Shown in pieces: positions 45,001 through 57,742 of a DNA stretch of 64,000 bases. The notes beneath the pieces were generated by a model. The model was given only the letters and a program-made list of their open reading frames with translations, had not been told where the DNA came from and ran no database searches. Numbering within the stretch: position 1 is the stretch's first letter; every line of letters begins with the position of its first letter. Source of the stretch: Carex sylvatica (taxonomy: Eukaryota; Streptophyta; Magnoliopsida; Poales; Cyperaceae); NCBI GenBank assembly GCA_964058845.1, contig CAXKVR010000060.1, positions 682,001 through 746,000 of the forward strand, given 5' to 3'. The position numbers and the translations under genes are program-made.

Positions 45001-47566
45001 AAAAAAAAAGAAATTGTAAACATATATTTTCAAGATTGTAATTGAAGCCGTCTTTAAAAAAAAAATTTACTCGATGAATATTAATTTTTCTATAATATAA
45101 AAAGGCATATGCTATTTTACTATGTAAGGTCCAGTATATAGCTTTATATATAGGGTAAATATTTTGACGGAGCATATTTTTATTCAAATGAGAAGCCCTT
45201 ATATCTGTATCCGGAAATACCATTCTAGCTTGGATCCTCTACAATTCGAGAAGCATGTAAGCCTTTTGCTACTAGATTAATTGAAATCGCGCAATTAATA
45301 CAACTATAGATGACTAAAATTTTGTTCAATATAGAGAATCAATTTTTGATTTAGTGGTAAAAAAGAATATTCTGTGTATGAAAAATCGCAGGTTCGAAAT
45401 CCAAATTTTTGTTCAGGATATTTAATTATAAAATTCTTAAGTCTATGGGAATTGAAATATTTGTTATTATTTATTAAGATACTAAACTTGAGAGGCTTAT
45501 GTGAGTAGAATGTGATTTTTTTTTTTTTTTTTTATCATATCTCCGCGGCCCGTAGGCCCAGTGGAATATGTCTACAAGTTTAATTTGGATCAAGAAAAAA
45601 AAAAAGTACTTGGCAATAAATCACAATTATTGCTATAAAAATTACTACATTAATTGCTTTATTTGTTTTCAATTTTTCTATGGCTCCATTTGACACTGGT
45701 CAAGTACAATTTTTCTATGGCCCAGTGGAATATGTCTACAAGTCTAACCTGCACTAATACACAAAGTAACTGAGGCAGAGACAACAACAAAAAAAAAAAA
45801 TCTTAAGATGAGACACAGTATTTAGGTTCGCTATGATGGAAAATCCTATCTGAAAGCAATGTCAAGCAAATTATACTCTTACCTTTTTTATGGTTCAACT
45901 CTTATAAGTACGCCATATAGCTAGGTTCGCTTTAAGTAGTGTGTACTAATTACTGGATCCACTATTTTGGCTTTGTAATGTACAAATCAAAATCATATGT
46001 AAACAATACACAAAGTTCAACGTGTGTTGCGGGTCCAAACCATCATGGTTTCATTAATTCATGAACAATTCCTAATTCTCACATGAAATTATTCATGAGA
46101 TTACTAGCTAGCTTGGAATCGGCAGTGTATGTAAGTTACTTGGGGATCCGAACCCGTTTTCCCTCTAGGATCCGTTACGAAATCAGATTTAACATGTTAA
46201 TTGAACCATGGTTGGATGTGAGTTGTGACCCGTCCCGGGCTGGTGATATTATTTAAAAGCATAAAGGTCAGGTTCTACCCCATGGACTGCATGAGCATGA
46301 GCATGAGCATGTGCATGTGCATGAACCGTAGGTGACATGAGATTCAGTGCCAAATTTAATTTCTCAATCAAATCAGTCGTGTTTCGTTTTGTAGCTCTAT
46401 TGGTGAAGAAAATAAGATATCATGGGCCATGAGAATCTTCATCTCTTGCTGGCCCAGTAGGCCCATCAATCCTTTTCAATCCACTGTGGATATACTATAT
46501 ACTGCTGCGGCAGACACTTTGTACAGGCTTTTGTGTGCCGAGTTATCAGATGAAAAATAAAATATATAAATACAAAACAGAACTAGAGAAGGATTAACTA
46601 AAATTAGGAACTAATTAAGATATGATATTTTGTATCATGTATTACAGAGGCTATTTGATTCAGACTAACTAGTTTCTTAATTTGTGTTAGAATTATTAAG
46701 TTAATAGTTGTGCTGATTTAGTCAATAATGTTATATAATATAAGTCCATTAAAAGTAAAAGGTTTATATTATTTATAATTTTTAATCCAATATTTTAGCT
46801 ATTCTATACAAAATTTTCTTAGAGAGATGATATTGCTCACAATTTTTATTTTTAGTTACTCTACTCTTGTCTCTTTCCTTTTTTTCCTCTAGTCCTTCTT
46901 CTCTAAAAATTGTGCTGATAATTTTGCAATTTGAGCTGAAAAACCTAGTTTATAGACGATTTTTTTTAACTATTTTAATATGTTTAAAAGTTTTTATAAA
47001 ATTTTATTTTAATATACGAACATTGAGAATCAATATTTAGTCTAATAGTAAAAAAAAATTCTTCATATGCAATATTGCAAGTTCGAAACTTGATTGAAAT
47101 TTCTAACTAATATTAAAATTGGAAGGTTTCTCTTATCTTAGTGTCATTCTACTATTTTAATATTAGAAAATACGATTTTGCTCCAAGTACTTAGCTTCTC
47201 TTGAATCTCATTCAGAGCTCTAAGATTGGCTTTATATTTGAGCATTGATTTGAATACTTTTTCTTGATCAGTTGGTGGGATCAATATAATTATAAAGCTG
47301 AGACATATTTTTTATTGATTGATTGAGTCGACTGATTGAGACTTTCTTTGGGATGAAGGTACATTAATTAATTAATTCAAGTTATGTTGTCACAACTTGA
47401 AGCTGTTTTAGTACTGTTATTCACAATCTTGGTTACTTAATGTTCAATACTTTAATTAACTGACATTCAAATAAGTAAAATTCAGTATGTATGTATGCCC
47501 CCCTCCTCTCTCTCTCTATATATATACATACACGTGTGTACATATGTATGTATGCATGTATGCACG
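45001..47566. other. AT-rich DNA without supported gene
   Basis: Contains the right inverted repeat copy, a short duplication of 'gcccagtggaatatgtctac' (about 45557 and 45721), and a small hexamer run of 'catgag' and 'catgtg' at 46290-46325. No gene recognised. Confidence 0.45.
45230..45299 (-). repeat. Right copy of the 6.6-kb-spaced inverted repeat
   Basis: Reverse complement of 38607-38662 with near identity and a 3-bp insertion (tta). Confidence 0.9.
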
Positions 47567-48442
47567 CAGGGGTAGATCTACATGGAATCAGGGGTGAGCA
47601 AGTGCCCTATCCTGGATTTTGAAAACAATTCTCACAGTATGTGTTCTGAGCTCTTGTCCTACCTTGAAAATAGTTATTGTCCTACCCTGTTGAATCTTTG
47701 TTTCTTGTTCTCTCTGTACAAATCTGTACAAAGAATTAAGTTTTAGCAATCAATTTCTAGCTCCCCCCTCCTCCTCTGTGATTTTTTTTAATAATTAATA
47801 GTTAATTTCGAATGATTTTATGGAGAAGAAAGATCTATTCATCTACATAGACATGGAGCACATGAGCCAATATGAAACACATGATGGTTTTGTGTGAGCC
47901 ACGTCTTAAGAGAGAATATAAAACATTGGTTTTAAATTTTTTTTCTTTTGCTGTTTTTTCTTCTCCATTTTCAAAGCTACTGGATACTATTTTTTATTTT
48001 TTTACTTGAAGACCATAGACAATTGCATTACTTAGAAAGGTTCATATACAGCCATTACATCTAAAGGATTATAACTAAAGCATTGTAATAAAGATCCAGC
48101 TGCCTACGATTACCTATATTAAAATAAGTAACATACATTAAAAAAAAAACCAACAGCTAAACTAAGAAAAACTAAGAATCTAAACTGATTGTTTCCATTT
48201 CCTTTGATATATATAATTTTAGAAATCACACTGTTATTAATATATAATTTTAAGAACTTACTGACATATGTACAGAAATCAATATCGAGCTTTTTATCTC
48301 ATGCTTAGATCCAATTTTTTTTTATCATGTTAATTATTTTTTATTTAGTATCTGATTAGCTAATGAGTTTGAACCTAATTAGCTACTTAATATGACTAAT
48401 TATTCTTATCCTACCCTGATATAAATTCTGGATCCGCCCCTG
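47567..48442. mobile_element. hAT-type element with CAGGGGCGGATC ends, 876 bp
   Basis: Left end caggggtagatctacatgga; right end in reverse complement caggggcggatccagaattt. Flanks TATGCACG (47559-47566) and TATGTATG (48443-48450) give an 8-bp duplication with two differences inside a TATG-rich microsatellite. Non-coding. Confidence 0.7.
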
Positions 48443-48566
48443 TATGTATGTACGTATGTGTGTGTTGTGTGTATGTGTATATATATGCGTGTGTTGTGTT
48501 GTGTGTGTATATTATGTATGTTTATATATATGCATGTGTGTGTTGGTGTGTGTATATACACACACG
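48443..48566. repeat. TG/TATG-rich microsatellite
   Basis: Degenerate (TGTA)n and (TG)n tract between two hAT elements. ORFs called on both strands here (Cys/Val/Met-rich or Thr/His-rich) come from the simple repeat. Confidence 0.85.
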
Positions 48567-49093
48567 TAGGAGTGAGTAAATTGCTCATAACTCGTGAGCC
48601 GCTTATAACTCGCTCATTAAAAACTCACTTAAATTCACTCATTAACAACTCGTTCATTTACTTAATGAGAGAGCATGAGCATGCTCCAACTAGCTCATAA
48701 CTCGCTCATTAAGAATTTGTTACGTCTAATTTCTGCCACATTCAATCTCAAATAAATTTCTGCAGCACTAAATTTTTGTAGCATTAAATTAATGAACTAA
48801 ATTTATGCAAAATTAAATCATCATTGCGGCCTTGCCTCATTAAATCTCTATGTCATATTCATACATTTATATTTTTGTAAAGTCGGCAGAACAAAGTCAA
48901 TAACAGCTGACCCAAAACCTAAAGCCTCTCCGCCATCACCCAAAATCTAAATCAAATCACCCAAAGTCGGCAGCCTCTCCGCCCTCCGCCCTCCGTCATA
49001 ATTTAATTTTTATTCTATTTTATTTAAATGAATCATGACAATTTGTTAAATTTTGATATTCATAATTCGTGAGCCGCTCATTAATCAACCCTA
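48567..49093. mobile_element. hAT-type element, 527 bp
   Basis: Left end taggagtgagtaaattgctc; right end in reverse complement tagggttgattaatgagcgg. Flanks CACACACG (48559-48566) and CACGCACG (49094-49101). Subterminal 'ctcataactcg' and 'gagccgc' repeats are typical of plant hATs. Confidence 0.75.
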
Positions 49094-49482
49094 CACGCAC
49101 GCATTAATTCTTATTTTAGGTTCCTGTTTTTGTGGTCTCTTTCTGGTTTGGTTCCATCTGTTTGTTGCAACCTACAAAAGCGGTTTCCTTGTTGACAAAA
49201 CAAGTCTTGTCATTCACATTTTCACGTCTGATGTGTCTTTGGTTTAAGATATGACAAGCCCCCTCTTCGCTTTGTTTTGCTGCCGTTCTGAGCAACAGTT
49301 GTGTTTTAGATACATAGTTGCTCTCTCTACTATGGTCTATTGCACCGTATTAGCACCATTTAGCCTTCTAGGTAGTACCTTGCTAGCTAGCTTGCTACTG
49401 ATAGGACTTTCTTTTCAGTGGAGTATGGTAATGGTAATATGCATTTTACTTATTTAGTATTTACTATTTACCAGTATTATGA

Positions 49483-49524
<42 letters not shown>

Positions 49525-49930
49525 GAGGAGGGTTCAAATGCATTCAAATTTTTTTGCACCCAAATGCACCCTATCTTTTATCTCCATTTTTGAAGTCAAA
49601 ATAGTTAATCCGAACATTAGATGCGATCTATATATTAAGATGTGCTTGGAGACCAAATTTTATATTTTTTGGAATTTGTTTACTATTTTTTTAGATTTAT
49701 TGAAAATCACTGTTTTTAGCAAATCTGGACCATAAAAATAACAGCAATTTTCAATAAATCTAAAAAAATAGTAAAAAAATTCCAAAAAATGTAAAATTTG
49801 GTCTCCAAGCACATCTTAATATATAGATCGCATCTAACGGTTTGGATTAACTGTTTTGACTTTGAAAACGGAGATAAAAGATAGGGTGCATTTGGGTGCA
49901 CAAAAATTTGGGTGCATTTGAACCCTCCTC
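49525..49930. mobile_element. Foldback MITE, GAGGAGGTTCAAATG family, copy 2
   Basis: Nearly perfect 200-bp arms. Termini gaggagggttcaaatgcatt and, inverted, gaggagggttcaaatgcacc. Because the arms are symmetrical, almost the same peptide (KMCLETKFYIFWN) can be translated from both strands, which explains two overlapping ORFs that are not genes. It is flanked by TA-rich DNA. Confidence 0.8.
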
Positions 49931-49939
49931 ATATATATA

Positions 49940-50235
49940 TATATATTTAAAGTTTAAACAAGTTATCCACTTTGTTCAACGTGATTTTCGTATAAAAATA
50001 TACTTGCAAATCAAATTATACATTTAAAAAAAAATTACTATTTTTTTAGATAGGTAGAAAATCACTGCTTTCAAATGGTTCAGAAAATTCAGATCATTTG
50101 AATTTTTTACCTGTCTAATAAAATAGTAAAAGTTCTAAAAATGTAAATTTTGATATGCAAATACATTTTCATATGGAGATCATGTTGAATGGTTTAGATC
50201 GACTGTTTGAACTTTAAAAACGAAAATATGAGTCC
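49940..50235. mobile_element. Foldback MITE (ATATTAAAATG arm family), adjacent copy
   Basis: Arms 'ttcaacgtgattttcgtata' and 'catatggagatcatgttgaa' face each other around a centre near 50085. Related to 44715-45000. It directly abuts the element at 49525-49930. Confidence 0.6.
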
Positions 50236-52310
50236 ATAGTACAAGTCTCTGAGTAATATGTATATTTACCTGTAACTCACTTCTTTTAAATGAACACAAC
50301 TAGTACTTCATAGACAAACAAATTTCTCAATTAAATTAAGTGATTTATTGTGCATTATTGAAAGTTAGCTTGTTAGTACTTGTTTATTATTCAATTGCAT
50401 AATGAGAACTGCTATAAAGTATGGAGTTACAAACAAAGGCCTAAAATATTTGTTCAGTAGGCACAATAATAAGAATTTTGTGAGCCGTAAATATAACATG
50501 TAGGCCTAATACTATAGCTTATTAAGCCTATATAAGAAGGGAGAATGATGAAATGATTTGTGTATTTTTTACAGCCCATATTTTGAAATGATTTAGTTTG
50601 AGATTGCTCCGGCCCATTTTGTAACAATGATGAATTGTTTCCTTCAAAAGTACACGTTCTTTCAGAAGTTTTAGCAATTTGAATTACACTGCTAGTTAAA
50701 CCAGGAACATTTTTTTATGAGAGAAAAATGAATGTCTGAAATCAAAGACTGGTTATCTTAAAGCGGAAATGTTATAGTTAAAATAAATATGCATCCTTAG
50801 AAAATTGAAATAATTTATAATTTTCATAGGTTAATAAGGTCCTATTTTAGTTCAAATAGTTCTATATTCTAACTTAAAAAATTAGCTAAATTCACTCAAC
50901 TTATCCAATATATATATAGACCAGATTTAATTTATTTAGTTGAGGGTGCAATCATGCAAAAGGATAAAATGGAACTAACATGAAGGGAAAACTTTATTCT
51001 GGTTTGCATTTTTCAGTTCAGGACAAAATATTCTAAAGTTGAAATCATTGCCACTAATTATATTGAAAGGGGTGATTTTCAAAAGTAAAAGTTTAGTCAA
51101 ATTCAGGGGTGGAAAAATGTAGAGGGGAAAATGGGGCAAATTTTTTATTTGGTCTTCGAAATATTTAATTTTTACAATTTTTTTTACTATTAGTCCTCTC
51201 TGAAATTACATAGTACTTATTTATTCGGCTCATCAATCTCAATTTACTAATTATGTTTGCTGTCAAATTTGTTCCAAACAATTTTTTTTTGAAGAAATCT
51301 AAGAGAAACTGTCAAATGTCTAGATTATGCCTAGTTATTTAGTTGAGTATATAAGGGGTGATATATTAGATCCGAAAATCTTGTCATTGTCATGCATCCG
51401 CCACCATATCTTCCAATTAATAAAAAAATTGAGATAATATTGACAAAAAGTCTGACAATTTTGAATTTCTTTTTTTTGTGGGTTCTCCACTTATCAATGG
51501 TCAATTTCTCTCCAAAAAGTAAAAAGGTATATTGTCCTACCACTTTAAATTTGAAGTGACTGTACAACTTTGGTAATTTGGTTTAAGACTTCATGTAAAA
51601 TTTGAAGTGACTAGTGGAATTCGGATGATCTTCGGTTCGTTTAGATTTTTTTTTTTTTAAGTTATGTACATTTAATTATATTTATTTATTTAATAATTTT
51701 TATTATTACGATAATCAGTTTTCATCTAGTATAGTAAAGACTGTGCTCTCAATGTGAAAGTTTACTAATTCGAACTATAATTTTTTTTTTTTAGTTAGAT
51801 GGTTTGAACTCTAATTTTTACTTAAAATAAAATAAAATTTAACATCATCGATGTTAAAAAATGTAAAACAAAACGATTGTATGTTATGCATGTGTTATCA
51901 TTTATTTAAATATTGTGTATATACATTTTCAAGAATTAAAATATGTGCAATCATCAATAATGAAATAATTAAATAACTTTCAATTGCACAAAATCTTGTA
52001 TAATATAAAATAGTAACGACAACAACAATCAAATTTTTAGTCTCAAACAAATTAAAATAGGTTAAAAATAAAATTCAATCACCAAGTCAAAATAACTAGT
52101 AATAAAATAATTATAATAATAATAATTATTTTTATTATTATAATTATAATTATAATAGTAGTACTAATAGTAATAATGAAATCATTAATAGTAGTTATAA
52201 TACTAATATTAATACTAACTATATTATATTTAAATTATTGATCGTAGCAGTCAAAGTTCTTGAATCACTAGTTATATGACTTAAAGCCTATAATACTATT
52301 CTTAAACAAT
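50236..52310. other. AT-rich DNA without supported gene
   Basis: Includes (AAT/ATT)-rich stretches at 52100-52230 and several T-tracts. No gene recognised. Confidence 0.5.
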
Positions 52311-52314
52311 TCTT

Positions 52315-52664
52315 AATTAATATTTTTTAAGTTATGATTCTGGTACATAGATCGCTAACTTTCATGCACTCATATTCAAAATCAACTCCTTAAATACATT
52401 ATATTCCTTGAAGTCCCTTTTCATTGCTTCATCTTATGTTAATCGTGGCCAATCACTGTCTCTCCTTATGTTTTTGATACAACTTATAACTCTAGTATGC
52501 ACCGGTACCTCGACGGGCCTCCGTTGGAGATTCTCAAACCATCTCAAGCAGTGTTGGACTAGCTTCTCTTTAATCAGTGCTATCCAAATGTTATATTCCG
52601 AAAATTTTAAAACAGGATTAATTGCTAAGTTGATCATTACACTTAAATAAAATTTTCTATACAT
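52315..52664 (-). pseudogene. RTE-type LINE remnant, C-terminal end of ORF
   Basis: Minus-strand reading gives LRWFENLQRRPVEVPVHTRV, then RDSDWPRLT, stop, DEAMKRDFKEYNVFKELI and KLAIYVPES. This follows the characteristic end of plant RTE-like polyproteins (RWFGHVQRRP... WEEVVKRDLKEW... W...IH...). At least two in-frame stops are present and the reverse transcriptase core is missing, so it is a dead fragment. Confidence 0.75.
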
Positions 52665-53337
52665 GTTGTCTTTTAGTAGTATACAACATTACAGCCCTGA
52701 TTGTCATCCTATAGAACTTGTCTTTGAGCTTTTGTGAGACTTTTTTTATCACATAAGATATCAGATGCCTGTCATCATTCAACCCACTCCACTCTACAGC
52801 ATCGATCTCAAATATTAAAAGATATTATTCTTAGTCAATAAATATCAGTAAATGTTATATCCTTCTTGTGCTCTCTATATCTCTCCACAAGCTCTCAGAG
52901 ATAGAAAAAACATCCATGATCTTTTATTATTATTTTTTAGAAAACATGCTGATATTGAATGTACAATATATAATTGATTTATATTTATATTATTTTTCAA
53001 GTTTGTTATCTTCTTTTGGATAAGGATTAGGAATTCATGTGCCGATCGAGATGGTAGAAAATTATTCAGCGGCAACACGAGACAAAAAAAAGTACTTCAT
53101 GACATTTTCAACCAAACCAACAAATAAAGAGAGATAAAAAGGATGGTGGAGATAATTAAAAATACGGAGATAACACAAATAATTTTTAAAAGAAGAAGGT
53201 TCAAATGTTTTATATTAATGTTTTTATCATACCTGCATTTATTTTTTATTCTTTTTGTCTTCATTATAACAACACAAACAATTATTACTTATACAAATCT
53301 AAAAATATGAATGTTTGTTAAAATAATTAGAGTAAAA

Positions 53338-53752
53338 CTAAGGTGTGATGTACGTGCTCACCAAGAGAGTTTGGTGAGCACAACTCCAAAAGTTCATCGG
53401 ATCGACTTCAAACGTCGAATTCAAACCGTTGAAATCCATATATTTCATGAGTGATGCATGTACATGCAAAATTTTAAAGGTTTCGAGTTTGTTTGCTACA
53501 CGGTAAAGCGGTCAAAGAAATGAATATTTTATAAGTTAATTTATAAGTTATTTTATATATTCAATTTTTATTACTTCTTTAACTGCTTGACCGTGCAACA
53601 AATAAACTCAAAACTTTCAAAATTTTGCATGTATATGCATCAGTCATGAAGTACATAAATTTCAACGGATTGAATTCGGCGTTTGACGTCAATCCAATAT
53701 ACTTTTTTAAATTATGCTCACTAAACTCTCTTGATGAGCACATCACACTCTA
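53338..53752. mobile_element. Foldback MITE with GTGTGATGT ends
   Basis: Left end aggtgtgatgtacgtgctca; right end in reverse complement gagtgtgatgtgctcatcaa. The inner arms (gagtgatgcatgtacatgca, gcggtcaa) are shared with the families at 37403 and 63579, although the outer ends differ. Confidence 0.7.
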
Positions 53753-54737
53753 TCTTTGCTCAAATAATTATGTAATTATGCCCCACTGACCCTGTCAATA
53801 ACAATTGGATATGCAGAAAATGATGAAACTTTTTTTTAGGAATATATATGTTAGAGATAACGACTTTATTTTTGTTGTTAGAAAAATAAGATGTCCTTTT
53901 TCTGTCTGAACCGTTCGATTTTAAAGACGAGATCAAGTTTCTATAAACTATATTCCTGAGTTACATCAGCAAGTCTATTCAATTTGTATATTTCAATCCA
54001 ACTGTGTAATTTGAATAAGAAAAAGCAAGATTGTACTTTTCTTAATGAAAATAATAAAATAACACGAATAACAAATCTTTGATTTAGTGATAAAAGACAA
54101 TATAATTTATGTAAAGAATTTTATCTTTATCAAAAAAAAAAACAGATAGAGTATCCTCAATACTGACAGCCTTGCCAAAATTAATTTGGTGTCTATTTGA
54201 ACTATAATATATTAACTTTGAGATTCGTGCCATAGTAAAACAGACGACTCAGATCTCATATTAAATAATCAGGTATTGCACTGGATCCAAATTCGGTAAA
54301 GATAACATTAGAGTACCCCTGTTACTGATGACAGTAACAGAGAGTTTTAATTGTAAAGATAACAGAGAAGAGAACCCAACTCAAACAAAATTTGTTTTTT
54401 CCACCAATAAAAACGGTTAGGTGCAATGCAAAGATAAGAACCACACGCTAACGCTGCCAAATTTAAATCTGGATGCTTTTAATAAATTAATGGATCCCTA
54501 GGATAAGAATTAAGTACACTTTTGTCACTTTGTTCTGGTTTCTCCAGTCCACTGCTGACTGAGATAGAAGAGGATCTGATGCCTACCTTTGTTTAGTTTT
54601 TTTCAGAATTTTTATTTATAGAATAGTATTAAAATAATATGGAGTTTTAGATGGATCATATGAGCCGAAATTTTTAATTTCTATCCATGACATCAAAAAA
54701 AGTTCAAACATAACATTATTTTCTAATAATCTTGAAT

Positions 54738-54803
54738 CATAACCCAAGTGCTATCATTTCCTGGTACCATCATAACCCAAGTGCTGTCATTTCCTGCGGT
54801 ACC
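54738..54803. repeat. 33-bp direct duplication
   Basis: 'ataacccaagtgct(a/g)tcat' plus 'ttcctg' occurs twice, starting at 54738 and 54771. Confidence 0.8.
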
Positions 54804-54811
54804 ATGTCCCT

Positions 54812-55653
54812 CGGGGGTGGCAACGAGCTGTTAAAGAGCGAGCTAGGTCACACTTGTACTCAACTTATTAGTGTATTAAGTTGAGCAAGCGAGTTTGAAT
54901 TTTAGATTCCGAACTAAAACTATTGCTCAAGACCGACTCGTGACTTATTCGAGAGAACCAAGCTAGCTCGTTACTAACTTGGCATATTTATAAATTTGTA
55001 TATTTTTTTCCTGCTATATCTTAAATTTTAATAACACGTCTAATCAATTATGATTAATTACTAAGAAATACTCTTAATTCAATTGTAATTAAGCAAATCA
55101 ACTACTATAAATTAACTTTATAGCTAAATTTATACATACAAATATATCAAAATTCTAAATTCATACAAATATATTCACATAATAAATTCATGCATACCAA
55201 ATCAAACAAATTCATATAAATTAACTTTTCATAATATCACTTTTCATTTGTCCCACAACTTCAAAAGAAAACTTTCAATCAACTGGATTCCTTATAAAAG
55301 AAGTTGGGAAGGCAGAATTTTTAACTGGACAAGTCCGGAACTCAGAAAATGAGTCTTGAATTCGGATCTGATTTAATGGGTTATGGATTTGTATTTTGAA
55401 TATGTTTTAATATTTTTAATTTTTAAAAAACTGATTTGGATATATGCGGATATCCAATCTGTTTATACATATCTATTTGAATCTGTATCCGTATTCGGAT
55501 ACTATTGCAACATTTTAAAAATTATCCGATTATGTATATAGAATTATCCATATTTGTTTAATTTGAATTCGGATAATTTCAGAACCGGATTCAGATAATT
55601 TCCGAATTGAAAATGAATATCCGTCGGATAATTCAACTCTGTTTGCAGCCCTA
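54812..55653. mobile_element. Putative hAT-type element, about 840 bp
   Basis: Left end cgggggtggcaacgagctgt and right end in reverse complement tagggctgcaaacagagttg fit diverged hAT termini. The interior has 'gcggatatcc' and 'gatatccg'-type motifs. The possible target copies (ATGTCCCT and CTGTCCAG) match only in part. Confidence 0.4.
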
Positions 55654-56809
55654 CTGTCCAGTCTTGTTTTATTTTATTATTATTTTTTTTAAATCAGGCC
55701 CAGGCAATATATTAAACGGGAAAACACAACATTACATAATTTAACCGGTATCCATAGCCGCCAAAAGACAAACCGGTATCACTAATTCCAGCAACACCAC
55801 AACCGGATAAAATATGATTGATGTTGTTCTCATTTTTTAAGAAATCATATTTCATTGTTGTAATAAATGCTCCATCGATTTAATCATAAAATTAATATCT
55901 ATTTTCTATGACAAAAAAAGTGGAATAAAAAAATTACACTAATTAAATTCATAAATTGATGGTATTGCACAAAACATAGTGAACCCAAATAAATAAAATT
56001 ATTTTCTGTGTCTATTAGTGTCACAATTTAATAAATTCTATAATTGTGCAATGAAAAGCAAAATAACAGAGAAGAAGACAGCCGCTTAATGCAATTGGGT
56101 CTAACTGCAAACAACTTGATTAATTGAACTTCTTTTCTGATAGGGAAATGCCAAATAATATAGTACGAAAAAGGGATAGTTGATGCATAAAGCATATTTG
56201 TTTTTTTTTTTTTACCGTTCATTGCATCACATCTTAAAATTGATTGATGCTATCTGAGATGGAGAAGCAAAAGCCGTCCGTTTTAAAAGCCAGATTCTGC
56301 TACATATGCATTTATATACATATATTTGATTGGTTACACCGACGAATTTATTTTTTATTTTGATTTAAGATTTGAGGTCAATTCAGGACCAGCCTTCTAT
56401 GGTTCATAGCATTTTAAATAGGAGTGTTAAAAGGTCAGACTGGATTGTCAATTCAACTTAATATGAAAGTTAATTATATATTTCAATCCTTGCTTAAGAA
56501 AAAAATTATTTAATCCAAATTTTATGTTAGGCAGTCAGATTTTGTGGATTCTGTGATTTCATATGAAAACAATTGTTATACGATTATAACAATATTATAA
56601 CTTAAAACGCTCAAATAAAAAAAATATAACATACTCTTAAGTAATAATTACATAAAGAAATTTTTAATTAAGAAATTTAAAAAATATATATCCACATTAT
56701 ATCTAATAATATTACTATTTCAAAATTTATTTGTCAGATTAATCAAAATCAAACTTATTCCTATAATGTTTCAAATTGAGTTAGTCTGGTCGTTCGGATT
56801 AATCGTGTT
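55654..56809. other. AT-rich DNA without supported gene
   Basis: No gene or clear element. Short ORFs are AT-rich and without family resemblance. Confidence 0.45.
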
Positions 56810-57241
56810 TAGGGGTGCACAAAAAAACTCATGACTCATACCTTGTTTGGAATTAATTCGGTTCAACTCGTCAGCAACTCGAGTTAAAACTGATTCGAGT
56901 CAAAATTGACTCTAGTTTATTGACTTAGTTCTCATGACTACGAGAATGGGAGAGTATCCATGAGGGTATACCGACAAAAAGGTTTTTTTTTTTTTATTAG
57001 CGACGGTAGTATTTGCCAGGGTATACCGATAGTATATGCGAGGGTATATATAGTTGAATCCAAGTTGCCTCTAATTCGGTTCGGAATCAACTCGGTTGAC
57101 TCACTAACTTGGTAAATTGTGTAATATTTTATTAGACTTTGTACTATTTAGTAATTCAGTAAACTTTGTATTATTTAATTATGTATTTGCCCTCATTATG
57201 TAAAGTTTTAAGTTGTGTATGTGTTATATATTTTGTTTATA

Positions 57242-57597
57242 GGAGTTATTGATTGTGTCATAAAGACCTTTATGCCCACGTTCTAATCAACCTCCTGGAG
57301 GAAGATGTGCTTCTAAAAGATCTTTGATACTATGTCTAATTCCGAAATTAGTTCTATACATATGACCAGCAATTAGAAAAATAAAGGCAATAGCTAAATG
57401 ATGATGAGCGATATCAGTCAACCATAAACTTTGAGCTTGTGGATGAAATCTCCCAAGAGGGTTAGAATGACATTTCCTGCTCCTTGGGAAGTGCTAAATA
57501 AATAATTACTCGAATCAGAATCTTGAGCATAAAGATTCCATTGATCCGTAAGAAGGGGTCCCAATCCTTGAGGATGTGGTGATATATCTAAGAAATT
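57242..57597 (-). pseudogene. psaB: Plastid DNA insertion (NUPT): internal psaB fragment
   Basis: Minus-strand translation reads [20 protein letters not shown] then [53 protein letters not shown] and GHKGLYDTINNS, about 119 codons of PsaB, a photosystem I core protein. Changes include a G-to-A stop after HLPPGG, several Gly-to-Arg/Glu/Asp substitutions and a 1-bp deletion before FHPQAQS. Homology ends abruptly at both sides. It is a nuclear relic, not a gene, and more diverged than the psbB insertion appears. Confidence 0.93.
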
Positions 57598-57742
57598 ACT
57601 TGTCTTGCTAATTTTAAATTTAATAAATTATGTACTCTCTCATGAATTACGAGTCCACTCGAGTTGACTCGAGTTGTTTGTGAATTGAATTCAAATTAAA
57701 TTTTCTAATTTGAAATTGAATTAGCAACTCCGACTAATAAAG

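Noticed and set aside
48406..48700. Overlapping ORFs on both strands (Cys/Val-rich and Thr/His-rich)
   Set aside because: Produced by the TG/TATG microsatellite.
49538..49901. Two ORFs with nearly the same peptide on opposite strands
   Set aside because: Consequence of the foldback symmetry of the MITE at 49525-49930.
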